NCBI GenBank assembly: GCA_001931875.2
Contig: MSJH02000626.1
Coordinates: 1-64,000 of the forward strand
Length of the DNA stretch: 64,000 nucleotides
Direction: 5' to 3'
Source: Byssochlamys sp. IMV 00236
Taxonomy: Eukaryota > Ascomycota > Eurotiomycetes > Eurotiales > Thermoascaceae
Every line of letters begins with the position of its first letter. Position 1 is the stretch's first letter. This document shows positions 1-11,185 of this stretch, in pieces. Position numbers and translations under genes: made by a program. The notes under the pieces were generated by a model. That model had not been told where the DNA came from. It saw only the letters and a list, made by a program, of their open reading frames with translations, and ran no database searches.

Positions 1-2314
1 GGTATATGCAGGTATCATGCGCCCCCCAGTTAGAATTCACCCTGAAGACAAGCTTATCCACACGGAGACCTGGTAAGTCAATGATGGCGTCAAGGCTAAA
101 ATGCTGTATATGATCCTCGCTATTGATATTGTACTGCCATTTGCCGACACGGTAAAATGACGGCCCCAGCAAAGCATCATCCCAGTAAGCCGTTTCTGCA
201 TCGCGAGGATAAGTCTGACGCAGGGTTTCCAAGACTAGGTCGTGAAGAGATGAGACCGATGAACTCGATGGTGGCAAGTGGGTCGACAGTTTCAGCGCGG
301 GAGAGGGATCTTGGACGGCGGAGGGACCAGAGGAGAACCACTTCCCCATGAAAGACCCCAATAAAGAAGATGGCGACGTATTGGGGACGGAAGGGTCCGT
401 TAAGATGGCCGTGCTCTGGTTGAATACATACCGCACCCAGAGTTCCATTTCTCGCGGGGCAACTCCCGGCTCCAGGGACGCATCCTTGGGAATATGCTCT
501 ACCACAACTTCTTCCGGCACTATCTGGCGACCGAGTATAACGGTAAGCTGGGAAAGCCCATCGCGAGGAGCACTGCACCAGCAGTCACCAAGCCCATCCC
601 AAGGCGTCAGGGCAGTAACTGGAGCTCGCACCCCTTGAGGACTGTCTTTCGAAGCCCCGAAAAACATACGTCCAAGGAACGATCTCGCACGGCCACTTGT
701 GGGACTAGTCATGTATGGATCGATAACAGCCCCAGTCCCTGGTGACAAGAAGTTAACCCTGGGAGGCTCAGCGGGAACTAGAGCAACTGGTTGAGTGATT
801 GTTGGATGGGTGGGGTCTTTGTTCCATTCCAATCTCATCGAGCTCATTTCCCTAGATATCGATGACACTTGTGTACCCAGTCTTTCAACCTGCCCCGAGA
901 TGCGGCTGAGGAACTCCGATTCTGACGCGTTCAGAGAATAAGGGACGCGGTTTCCGAAGGGGAGAGCGGAGTCCATGGAACCAGAAGCTAAAAGCACGGC
1001 GAATGCATAACTGGCCACTATAGCAACCAGCACTGATATCACGACAAAGACCATTTTCAAATTGATGTTTATCCGTGGAAAAAGAATCTGGGGGGTCCTG
1101 ATATTAGCAAGAGGTACTGTACGGGCCGCAAAAGGCTGTTCAGATGTTGTGCTCGCATCGTCGGTAGAGGGCTCTCTAAAGGTAGTATGAGGGATAATAG
1201 TTCGTGCGGGCGCTGTTGAGAAACCGTCTTCACGCTTTGGCTCTGGCGTAGGTTCTATCGCTGGCTTCGGGCTAGGCTGGACTTCAGGCTCGGGCTCTAG
1301 CTCTGGTTCTGGCTCCGGCTCCGGTTCAGGTTCAGGCTCGGGCTGGGGCTGGGGCTGCGGCTCAGGGCTTGACTGAGCGCTTGAGCTTGGTGTGAGGTCA
1401 GGACTAGGCTCAGATTCTTCAGTCTCCTCCTCAATGATATCCCGCGAGAATGAAAGTCCGGAAGGACGTTTTGGTGGGGCTGTAATATTTGTGCCATGCG
1501 GTCCTTGCCGTCTGTACGTAGAATTCTCTGTCGTGCGTTGCAATTCAGCGTCATGAATCTCACGTTCCAGGTTCCAGGAAACTGTCGACATGTTATCGAC
1601 TGAAGAAGTTTCAAACCGGGACGAGTCCAGCGCAGAGGCATCTTTCCCTGGGGATGATCGGAACCTCCCAGGCGTAGGATCCAAACGCGGATATGTCCCA
1701 GGTCGCAGACTCTGGTGTGTAGTAGGGAAACTCGAACGAACAGGAGTGGTATCTGTGGAGAGGGTGTGTGGCACAGGAGGCGTGGGAGGCGCCGTAGAAT
1801 CGGGGTTACTGTCAGAACCCAGAATGGTAGATAGCTTTGGAGGGGAAGGGGATGGGCTTTGAGTCTCTTCGCGCAGTGCATCCAGTAGTTGTTGGTCAGG
1901 AGTTGGCTCCCGACGAGGACGCCCTCGACGGCCGGGAGACCTACTGGCAGCGGGACGACGAGTCGGACGCGCGACGGGGGACGGGCTTCGCGAGACAGAA
2001 CGTGTTTGTGAGCGTGTTGCCATCCGCTGATTCCTATTTCGTGGATTTTCGTCGATAGTGGTGTCGCGTTCATGAGCTTGTCGTAGGCCTACGTCGATAG
2101 TCTCAGCCATCTCTGAGATTCCCATTGAGACATTTGTGCCTAGCTCGCGAGGCAAGGCCGGGGTCTTCGACGAGCCATAGGCAAAAGACTGCTTGCTTCG
2201 GATACTTGGTAGGCCGGGGTTGAAAACGTCAGGGCTTGACAGGCCGGCAGCGAGTTGGGAATGATTGGATATGACGGAGCCAGCCCGGCGGCCAGAACTC
2301 CGTTTCGGAGGCAT
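1..2314 (-). CDS. SUN-domain inner nuclear membrane protein (3' end outside window)
   Basis: One uninterrupted minus-strand frame runs from the ATG at 2314 to the window edge, giving 771 residues without a stop, so the gene is partial at its C-terminus. Residues 1-315 are polar, rich in Ser, Pro and Arg. About residues 316-344 form a Pro-Glu/Pro-Gln dipeptide repeat. A hydrophobic segment (about 420-446) follows as the single membrane span. A second spacer leads to a SUN domain from about residue 557, with the conserved Gly-Asp-Cys-Trp (W572 region), the EHIPK-like motif and Ser-Asn-Trp-Gly near the end. SUN proteins sit in the inner nuclear membrane, bind KASH partners in the perinuclear space and link chromatin or the spindle pole body to the cytoskeleton. 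I see no intron. The family call is firm. Which SUN paralogue it is remains open. Confidence 0.85.
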   Translation of the reverse strand, partial: MPPKRSSGRRAGSVISNHSQLAAGLSSPDVFNPGLPSIRSKQSFAYGSSKTPALPRELGTNVSMGISEMAETIDVGLRQAHERDTTIDENPRNRNQRMATRSQTRSVSRSPSPVARPTRRPAASRSPGRRGRPRREPTPDQQLLDALREETQSPSPSPPKLSTILGSDSNPDSTAPPTPPVPHTLSTDTTPVRSSFPTTHQSLRPGTYPRLDPTPGRFRSSPGKDASALDSSRFETSSVDNMSTVSWNLEREIHDAELQRTTENSTYRRQGPHGTNITAPPKRPSGLSFSRDIIEEETEESEPSPDLTPSSSAQSSPEPQPQPQPEPEPEPEPEPEPELEPEPEVQPSPKPAIEPTPEPKREDGFSTAPARTIIPHTTFREPSTDDASTTSEQPFAARTVPLANIRTPQILFPRININLKMVFVVISVLVAIVASYAFAVLLASGSMDSALPFGNRVPYSLNASESEFLSRISGQVERLGTQVSSISREMSSMRLEWNKDPTHPTITQPVALVPAEPPRVNFLSPGTGAVIDPYMTSPTSGRARSFLGRMFFGASKDSPQGVRAPVTALTPWDGLGDCWCSAPRDGLSQLTVILGRQIVPEEVVVEHIPKDASLEPGVAPREMELWVRYVFNQSTAILTDPSVPNTSPSSLLGSFMGKWFSSGPSAVQDPSPALKLSTHLPPSSSSVSSLHDLVLETLRQTYPRDAETAYWDDALLGPSFYRVGKWQYNINSEDHIQHFSLDAIIDLPGLRVDKLVFRVNSNWGAHDTCIY

Positions 2315-3834
2315 ATTATAAGTTGATATTAACTCCTCAAAGCGCACACCTCTGGAGTAGCATCAGCTAGACGAGTTCTGCACATAACAATCAGTATATG
2401 GTAGTTTCACAAACCGAAAGAAGAAGAAATGATGTCCCCAAATCAGCAGATCATTCGAGGGATAACATGCAGGTAGGCATGAGAAATACAGAAAGAAATG
2501 TCAAGACAAAATGAACCAGCAGATCAAATTAGAAAGAAACGCAGAGTAGAGTCATGAGACAAATATAAGATGACAGGACCGTGACTGGAGAAGTGAAGCA
2601 GTATGTTGCCGTGCAAGTGGCAGAAATTGTCACCGTTTTTTCTGAGCCGCATGGTGCAGTACAAAAGGGATAATAACAAACAGAGCCAGAGAGCAAGGCT
2701 TCACAAAAGAAATGCCACAACAAATGTTCCACTGACAGAAAGATCATGATAATATTCAACAACAGCCATCAAGCCATGAGGATATGCAACTTACCTATCT
2801 CTTAGGTCCAGCAGGTTCCGGTGATCTCAGAATCAGGTCTCTCTGGCACAGCCAGTGACAACCCAGATATGTCAACTCCAGATTGACCCAAGCAAGTGAC
2901 ACCTGATATTAAAAAGCAGCAATGCAAGTAAAGTGCCACAGCTGCTGTGCAGATCCAGTACCTAAGACCAGCGCGAGGTTATGGCTCCCCGTTTGCGTTG
3001 AAGACGTAGCCAATAAGACTATCAACTAGCTGATCTTATGTTAAGATCTGCAGCGTAATGCAGCCGGATCAATGCGCCTAGGACTGGACGATACGAATGC
3101 CTGTTTCCGTGGCAGATACCGCAGTACATAGGGATATGGATATTGCAGATTCTCGTGGCCGCGGTTCGTGGAGAGCGGCTAAAGTGCTGGCCTATCCTAG
3201 CATACTCTTCTCCCCCAAGACCACCAGACACGTGTTTTTAAGATCAATGCTTAGTACCACGGCATGGAAATAAGATACTGAGAAAAGGGTTAATCGGACG
3301 AGAAAATAGCTTAAAACAGCTTTGATTTTAATGATTTCAATCGAGGACTTGCTGTACAGACCCAAACAAAGATGCCTTTCCGCTTTGTTTTGCCGCGCGC
3401 GCTTCGGCACGTGGTCAGAGCTTGATCACGTGGCTAGGAGGTCACGTCGAGACGCGTCGAGAGATGTTGCCGGATCTGGTTCATTTATGAGAAACCCAGT
3501 AAGAGTTGATCCTTCTCGGCAGCTCTGATCAGAACCACTGCACGCTGGATAAAAGGAGATCTATGTTGGTACTATGTAACATTCGCTAAATCACAGCAAG
3601 GCAACATCGAGACATAAGACAGCATCATCGCTGGTTTGGCAGGAATCCAGCGCGAGAAAGCCCATGGCACACGTTATTCTACAGATCATCCCCCATACCA
3701 AGACTGTCGCCAGCCCTACAGTCTATAACCATGAAAATAGTATACAGGAGGTGTCTCCTTCGTAGAGGGTGAGAATGCAGTGCTCACCGCGACGTAGTGG
3801 AGTTGGGTTATGGAATCGTCAAATCGAGGTCACT
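2315..3834. other. Intergenic, no gene recognised
   Basis: This 1.5 kb lies between the SUN gene start and the mdv1 3' end. Only short frames without recognisable protein features occur. It should contain the SUN promoter and leader and the mdv1 3' UTR. I see no RNA gene or repeat. Confidence 0.6.
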
Positions 3835-6055
3835 TCAGCATGTCCACGCGCCGATCACGCCGTCTCTACGGCCTTCGATGAGATAGCCGTCCTTGAGGCG
3901 GACGCGCTCCACCGTGGAAGGAGCAGCACTATCATCCTCATCGATGCCCACCCCGGGACCGCAGTCCCAATGGTGGCCGTCTCCCTTGTCGTAGACCTTG
4001 ACGACGTTTTCTCCAGCTGCAGCCACAATCCGACGGTTATCGAACATCATACTAGTGATGGGCTTGTCGTAAGCAAAGGCATCGTAAATGGATCCAGTTC
4101 GAAGATCCCAGATCTGAAAAAGAAGAAATTACGTTAGCAAAGGTACAGCAGCTTAGAACTATATCATGAATGACACTCACCCGAATACTGCGGTCGAGAC
4201 TACCTGTCACAATATGTACATCGTCAAACTGCAAGCAGGTCACAGGTCCTGTATGTCCCACCAGGCTACGGTGGACTTGTCCACTTCGCAGATCCCAAAG
4301 GCGAACCATACCATCAGCAGTGCCGCATGCCAGGGCTGCGTCGAAGCACTGGAGGGCACCGACAAAGTCGGCAGAGGCGTCAGGAAGTCGCCCCGAAGGT
4401 CGCCAGCCGGAGGTGTTGGCCGAAGACATTAACGATTCGGCTTGGGCAGCTGCCCAGAGAACATCCAGAGTCTGCACACAACGTCCCTTCTCCAGATCCC
4501 ACTGTCGCAAGGTTTTGTCTGCAGAGCCAGACACCAGCGTGTCCCCTCGGAAGTGAATGGCCGTCACCTCGGCCACATGAGCCTCGAGGGAGAAAATAGG
4601 GCAATCTTCCATGCTGGACGGGGCCGGTGGAGGGTGCGCGTCCTCGCCATAGTTGAGTCCATCGTCCTCATCTTCGGAACTGCTCCTGTTGATGCGGTTA
4701 TCTTTGGGAGCGAATTTGGCTCGACTCAGATCCCAGAGACGGATAGACGCGTCCATGGAACCCGTAGCAACAATGTTCTCCTCGACCTGGAGACACCTCA
4801 CGGAGGCATGGTGACCCTCCAAAAATCCCTGGCAACGCCCAGAGTTGAGATCCCAGACCCGAACAGTATCATCCAATGCAGCGCTAACCATGGTGCCGAA
4901 TGGGAAATCAAAGTCTAGAGCCGTGATAATATCGTTATGCGCTTGTATCTCCTTGATGAGGGAGCCGGGCTCGAAATGTTCATGCAGAATAGGCATTGAA
5001 CGTTTTCCTGGCGAGAGCCGGTCAGTTTGACACACTCATCGAACATTATTCGAGTTAGCATACTTATAGAGCGGTATTTCTTAGTCTTGGGAGACGGCAA
5101 CTTCTGGTAGATCGACTCGGACATAAAAGATGCATCCATGGCCTGGTCTTCGGATGATAAGGAACCGTTAGGATCGGAAGACTTCGGAGTCGTCGCAGTG
5201 ACTGGAGTTTCCTCAGCTTCCTCCTCTTCTCCTACTTCCTCCAATTTATTATCGATCTCAATCACTATTTTTGCGATCATTAGCAAGCTGCCGTCGCTAT
5301 AGAGAGCGTCGAACCGTCACTCACATTCGCGCTCGATCTCTGCCTCATCAACTTCCAGACCGGCCAGCCGGTCCAGGACAATCTTGCGCATATTATGCAG
5401 GTTCGCGATTTTAGTATCAATCTCATGTATCTCTGCGCTGCACATGTTCTTGCGAATGCCCATCATCTCCAGCCTGTGGTTCAGAACTTCCCGCTCCTTC
5501 TTCAGACCACCCGCCGAGGAAGGCAGCGCGCCTCCTCTTTCCACATCATTGAGCTGTTTCTGGCCTTTTGAAGATCGTCTTCGGTGAGATCTTCTGTGGT
5601 CAAGGTCGTCTTCGGGCAGAGAGGCTTGGAAGCCTTGGAATAAAGAGTATGTGCTCGAATCTTCGGGGATGTTGTTGAGGAGCTCGTCCGGAACGGAGGC
5701 TATTGCGCGCGACTGGATCTCAGCGGTCGACAGTTTGGAGCGGACGAGATCTGTCGGCGTTGTATGGGCCAGGGAGAATATCCTGCGCTGCACGGTAGGA
5801 CGCCGCAACTCGCGGTGTATATCGGTCATGGCATGTTGATAGTGGTGACTGGCCGTCGGGTCGGATGCAGGGCCTATTAAATGATTTGCTGTCGAGGTCA
5901 CCTTTCGGCCAAATGCCTCCAGATGGCGCGTCTAAGTCTGGACGTCAGCGTGTCCTTGCGATGAGAATCGACTTCTTCATTACCGTTAAGCCGGTCCCCA
6001 GAAGGGAGTCCCCTTCTGCCGCCGATCGACCGTCATCGAGGCCGTATTCCTCCAT
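3835..6055 (-). CDS. mdv1: Mitochondrial division protein 1 (WD40 adaptor Mdv1/Caf4)
   Basis: Five exons on the minus strand (6055-5984, 5931-5325, 5264-5064, 5007-4181, 4113-3835) give 661 residues. The introns are 52, 60, 56 and 67 nt, with GT donors, CTGAC/CTAAC-type branches and TAG or CAG acceptors. The first exon is only 24 codons. It is needed because an in-frame TAG lies just before the conserved [11 protein letters not shown] segment. The N-terminal half carries the Fis1-binding-type helical region and a coiled coil (about residues 150-230, ending at the second junction). The C-terminal half holds WD40 repeats with Val-Arg-Val-Trp-Asp, Leu-Arg-Gln-Trp-Asp and similar endings. In yeast Mdv1 bridges Fis1 on the outer mitochondrial membrane to the dynamin Dnm1 and nucleates fission. 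Gene order, exon junctions and domains all agree with fungal Mdv1. Confidence 0.92.
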
Positions 6056-7035
6056 GGGACACAGTGGACGGAGCGGAGAGAATCAGAGACCCAACTAGTC
6101 GTCGGGGCCAGAGCGGAGAGTTCAGCCAGAGAAAGGACTGTTTGCTGCCGGAATTCTTTGGTTGCGAAAGAGTGTTTTGCCGACTTTGGGAGATGCAGCA
6201 CGAGATGCCGAATTTCTGCGCGGAGGGTAATTTTACCCGTATGCACTGTTTACCATACGGCCCTGTCCGGTTGCGCCGCTCTTCAGCAGAGTTGCGGTAA
6301 CTAACTGATGATTTAGTTAACGCCCACCAGCTCCAGCAGATAATTAATCCTAGTTAGAGAGGACTCAGAGGAGGGGCTCGATGGCCCGAGTCAGTCCCTA
6401 AATCTCTCGACCTCCCCGCGAATTGGCTGTGTAACCAACCCATAATGGCGATGTCCTCCGACCGCCGTATCATCCCGTATGGTCCGTGACGGCAACAGTC
6501 TCACAGCGGCTGTTTCGATTTCAGCCACTGCTCCTGAAAATCGTATCGCTCTGTTCTACGGAGTACATTTTATACTGTACAAATTTGTTTTAAATCAATC
6601 TCAGATTCTTCCAGACACACTGCATAGGCGAAGCGTTGATTCCCGGTCGTTATTAAGTATGGCTTCGGCCATGCCAACCAATTCCGATAATGTGCAGCTT
6701 TTTCACTGTTGATTGCCGTTGGTATGATCGCGATTGCTATACATTTACAAACACAATATGCAACCAAGTGAAGAATGCACGCAGAATGCCAGGCTATGCC
6801 ATTGTTCTAACTACATAGTTATAACAGTCCCTCATGCTGTGTAACGCTTAGATCGCTATGGCTAACCAACCAGCTAATGATGCACTGCCGCTTACCAAAA
6901 TCCGGGGCAGCTTATTTAGGTCGCCCGTCATCGGCGGGAGAAAAGAAGAGCTCCAGTGCGGCCCTTCGCTCATTCTTTCTAGACAACCTCAAAACAGCCC
7001 GTGTTGAAGACGCTAACGACGGAAGAAAAAGCATT
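6056..7035. promoter_or_regulatory. Divergent promoter region mdv1 / chorismate mutase
   Basis: This is about 1 kb between two divergently transcribed genes. A GAGTCA half-site (TGACTC on the other strand) is at 6388-6393. It resembles part of a CpcA/Gcn4 site but is not a full match, and I do not claim that it functions. No gene is seen here. Confidence 0.4.
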
Positions 7036-8010
7036 ATGGACTTGGCAATTGATCTGTCTGATGCCTCCAAGGCCTTGGATCTGGCCAACATTCGCTATCA
7101 ACTGATGTAAGTCGCGGGGAAATTCCTTTGCTGCCCCTCCTACTGCGGGTGTCGGCATTGCCCAGGACGAAAGGACACACCCTATGTGATATCGGCCCAG
7201 ACAGCTCACCCGGGCACTTATAGCCGTCTTGAGGATACGATTACATTTCACCTGATCGAGCGCGTTCAGTTTCCTCTGAATCGAACCATCTATGTCCCTG
7301 GTGGGGTGAAAATCCCCGGCAGCGACCTCAGCTTGATGGACTATATGCTTCGTGAACAAGAGCGTCTCCAGTCACGAGTCCGCCGTTACCAGTCCCCTGA
7401 CGAATATCCTTTCTTCCCCGACGCCCTCGAAGAGCCTATCCTGCAGCCGCTCGAATACCCCAAGATCCTGCACGATAACGATGTCAACGTCAACAACATC
7501 ATCAAGAAGCGCTATGTAGAAGAGATCCTGCCTGCGGCTTGTCGAAAATTTGGCCGTGAAGATCGTGGCGAGGCAAAGGAGAACTACGGCTCTTCGGCCA
7601 CATGCGACGTCAGCTGCTTGCAGGCCCTTTCCCGCCGGATTCACTTTGGCAAGTTCGTTGCGGAATCCAAGTTCCAAAAGGATCCCGAGAGGTTCGTGAA
7701 GCTGATCAAGGCTGGGGATATCGACGGGATTGACGCTGCCATAACCGATGCCAAAGTCGAACAGAAAGTGCTGGAGAGGTTACGACTGAAGGCTAAAACG
7801 TACGGCACCGACCCCGCGGCGCCTGATGAGGCCAACCAGAAGATCAATGTGGATGCGGTCGTGTCGATGTACAAGGTTTGTGCATTCTATACATGGTGCC
7901 CGCCGGAGCTCCTGCTGACAGAAAGTTTTTAGGAATGCGTTATTCCTCTAACCAAGATTGTAGAAGTGGAATATCTCATGCAGCGTCTAAAAGGAACAAA
8001 GTGGGAATAG
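7036..8010 (+). CDS. aroC: Chorismate mutase (AroQ-type eukaryotic, allosteric)
   Basis: Three exons (7036-7106, 7224-7875, 7933-8010) encode 266 residues, close to the usual 256-270 of fungal enzymes. The enzyme converts chorismate to prephenate, committing flux to phenylalanine and tyrosine in the shikimate branch. It is cytosolic and in fungi is typically activated by tryptophan and inhibited by tyrosine. The sequence opens with the family signature [14 protein letters not shown], then [19 protein letters not shown], and ends with the [17 protein letters not shown] helix. Intron 1 is 117 nt (GTAAGT...TATAG) and intron 2 is 57 nt (GTTTGT...TTTAG). The last exon of 26 codons is easily missed without splicing. 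An in-frame ATG at 6877 exists, but homologues begin at the MDLAIDLSD start used here. The gene converges with bcp1. Confidence 0.93.
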
Positions 8011-8170
8011 AGCATCGTGGGAATAAAATAGACGAAATTATGTTTCTCTTGTTCTTCAGATATCCTGCAACCGTTTGGAAGGAAAAGAATCGATGATCGC
8101 GCGCTTTATATAACTCGTTCAATGAACCAGATTAACCAAAACAAAAGACTTTTTTCCCATCATAATCAAT

Positions 8171-9180
8171 TTATTCCGGAGGCTTGAGATAATTGGACAC
8201 ATCCTTGACAGCAGCTTCGAACTTGGAAGCTTCGATGAGAATCAGACTTCCGGCCGGTTTGATTCCCAACTCTTGGAAAGCTCTCTTCGAATCAGAGGCA
8301 CCTTCATCCGGCGGATGCGTATATTCGAACCCGCCGTGGCACAGCGCGTGTCGCTGGAAAACCTCGTCCTCAGGATGGAACAGGAAAACTTCGGGTTCTT
8401 GGTCCCCGGCTCTCTTCTTTTTCTTTGGTCGCGAGTCTTCCATATCCAGTTTCGAGGCCACTTCTTGGTATGTCTTGGAGATGATAAGGTAGTGCGAGAA
8501 GTTGTATGGTTCCTTGTCTTCAATCGCCCAGGCGATCTCTTCCAGGAGCATAGTATACATCGGAGGGACAATCTCCGAGGGAATATTGATGAGGCGCTCC
8601 GTGACTATAAGACCAATCGGCGCGATGGGATCTTGTGAGAGGAGAGAGGAGAGAGCGGAGAACGCGGGTTTCGAAGAGGCTTTGCGCTGCAGATAGGTAA
8701 TGAGATCTTTGATGACGGGTTTGTCCTAGATCGGCGGTTAGTGACAGCTCTCTCTCCTAGCGACGTGGTATGCGGCCCAATACGCAATAGAGAGTACCTA
8801 CCTTATGTTCTTGCAGATTCAGTACGGACAAGAAGGCATATGGATCCGAGTCCTTGCCGTCGACCTTGACTGTCGAACCTAGGAGCGGTTGCGATAGGAT
8901 CAGGTCTGCTAGAGCGGACAGGTCGAATATCTGGGCGTCGGTGTCGAACAACTGTCGCAGAAGGACTTTGAGACCGTGGAAATCTATCTCAGACGGGTCA
9001 AACCATTCGAAGTCGACATTAACCATGTCAACGTCCTAAAGTCAGGATCAGTAACTTGCGCACTTCACATGAACGGAGTTCCGCAGGGCGCACATCTTCG
9101 CTTCCACTGTCATCGTCGTGAGGCCGGTTTGTGCCGCCCATCTCGACGTCGCCATCTTTTAGTTCCTTGCGCTTCCCCAT
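8171..9180 (-). CDS. bcp1: Bcp1 / BCCIP-family protein
   Basis: Three exons (9180-9094, 9035-8802, 8725-8171) encode 291 residues. The N-terminus is short, basic, then strongly acidic (DDDSGSEDD). The BCCIP-family core begins with [10 protein letters not shown] and [12 protein letters not shown] and continues through the [10 protein letters not shown] and [11 protein letters not shown] segments. A lysine-rich KKKKR patch lies in the last third. In yeast Bcp1 is an essential chaperone and nuclear export factor for Mss4 and ribosomal protein Rpl23. The first intron uses the unusual donor GTGCGC and ends TTTAG after a CTGAC branch. The second uses GTAGGT and CTAG. Only 160 bp separate its stop from the convergent chorismate mutase stop, so the 3' UTRs may overlap. 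Confidence 0.9.
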
Positions 9181-10631
9181 TTTGTTAATTGTAATTAGGA
9201 CTGTAAATTGGCTGGGAAAGTTTCTCAACGATCGAGATCTTGCGAAAAGAAAAGCCGGGGTAGAAAAGTTGCGGCGCGCGATTCGATCGGGCGCGGCCCC
9301 TCGCTAAACTCCGATTGGAACTTTTCTTTATCACCGGACCAAACTTTTATATCTGCCATAGATGATGAGGATATCCCATGCGCGTTCGCAATGTGGTTGT
9401 TGGTTGTGTGAAATTACGTCCTTCTGTACCTAATTCGATTTACAGGATTTATATCATCTCGTTACTTACATTCTTCTCGCAAGATCCCACATCTAGCCAA
9501 GGCTGTTAACCTGGAGCTTTAGTATGAGCTGCCCTAAGTAGGTATGTACATGGTTAACTATGACCTGAACTGAACTGTCGAGATGGGTTTTCCTTATGTC
9601 TTAAGATGGATGCACTTCTTAATTACTTTCCTAAGATACCGCTCATTCCAAATCCATTTTGTTGTTGAAGATCTGGCATCTAAGAAATTCAGAAATATAA
9701 CACTGAAGGTCTTCGGGATTCATCAAAAGGAACCATCGCGGCGAATACATATTCTTGTCAAATACAGCTACAAAGTATAAGTTGTTCGCTTAAAGTCTGG
9801 ATTGTGATGCCTGATAGTTTGCGGAAAGATGCAGCGTGCTCTTCCTGAGACCCGTTGCTATACAAAAACTTCTGGCCCCACGATAGATCTCTGAGGTAGC
9901 ACAAGATCCCTCAGCGTTGACTTGTCGCATGCGGTATCTTCTTATCACCTTGAATTGTTGGTAGGGCGAAGGACAGGTGTCGCGTGCTTTATGTAGACTA
10001 TGAGCACGCAAACGCATATTCCCTCCGGATGCGAAGATTTACGCTTATGGTAAATTGACCAACAGCTTATTGCTCTGAGATATGTCGTAAGTCCGAATTC
10101 TGAACATCTCCAATTGATTTTCCACTTTATACAATTTGGTCTTCTATCTTCTGTTCTGGAGATTGCGGGCAAACCAGTCGGGATGACGAGTATAACTAAC
10201 GCATGTACTCAAGATCGAACATGCGACCAACTTACCAAACCAGCTGCCAGCCTCCTCCTCCCAAGAACCTGCTACGTCGCTCTTCCCCACTCTGTATTGT
10301 TGCAATTGATTTATTATCGCACATCATGATTGTGTTCCTGGGAGATCTGTCTGACGCCAACCAGCTGTCCGCTCCCGGGCAGCCCCACGAGTGACCTCAT
10401 TGGTAAGTAGTAGCAAGTGACATCACCACCAGCAGTCTTGTCGACAGCTCCCCCCAACCATATATATCTCTATGGTAAGAGGCAACTTCTATCTGATCTT
10501 CCAGATCAATTGATCATTCAAGAACCAGAATCTCACTTGCAATCTTTTATGCCAAACCGCGATTCCTCCGCGAAAGCCTCGAGACTTAGATTCTTCTTTT
10601 CAATATATATTATCGCTCTTAATTCGCAACC
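9181..10631. promoter_or_regulatory. Divergent intergenic region bcp1 / small hydrophilic protein
   Basis: No gene is recognised in these 1.45 kb. A TATATATC element at 10461-10468 lies about 170 bp before the downstream ATG and could be the TATA box of that gene. Confidence 0.4.
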
Positions 10632-11185
10632 ATGAGCGCTGCAGGTCTCTCCAACGTCGGACAGCCCTCTATCTATGAGGATGGTGACCAGCGGAATGCT
10701 CCTCAGTCGGAGGTCAACCAGAGACAGCGATACAAGGAGGGCCAGCCTCACAGCCACCGGCCCAACGACACCAGTAAGTACCATTTTCATGAGTTTTGAT
10801 GCTGTTAGCACGATGATACATCTATCAATTATTCAACTCCCCAGTTTTCTCCAAATTTCATGAGTACTACCCAGTACTAATTACACATCGCAGAGGACGA
10901 GCGCTCGATCGCCAACCGTCTCGCGAGAGAGGAGCAGCGTGAGAGACGACACGAGGAACCCGTCAACCCTGAAGCGGAACTGAGCAAGCAGGATCCTACA
11001 AAGCCGGTAAGTAATCGAGCTTCTACTCGTTATTATCATCATCACATGAATAGTATATATATATACTAACATAACGGCATCAGGCCGTCGTACACGGCAA
11101 CAACCCCTCTCGAGGCGCCGAGATCGACAAGGAACTCCAGAACGATGACGAGCAGAGACTGAGGGAGAAGGGCATCAAGAAATGA
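10632..11185 (+). CDS. Small hydrophilic protein, conserved-looking, function unknown
   Basis: Three exons (10632-10773, 10894-11006, 11084-11185) give 118 residues. The introns are 120 and 77 nt, with GTAAGT donors, a CAG acceptor each and CTAAT/CTAAC branch sequences. No single exon reaches a size that would be noticed alone. The product is almost entirely charged and polar: many Glu, Arg, Gln, Asp and Asn, no Cys, no Trp and no hydrophobic segment. It is therefore probably disordered in solution. Its composition recalls LEA-like or hydrophilin stress proteins, but I recognise no named family. The Kozak context is good, and three clean in-phase splice junctions make a real gene likely. Confidence 0.75.

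Noticed and set aside
6877..7035. Earlier in-frame ATG for chorismate mutase
   Set aside because: The extra 53 residues are not part of the family, and homologues start at the Met at 7036.
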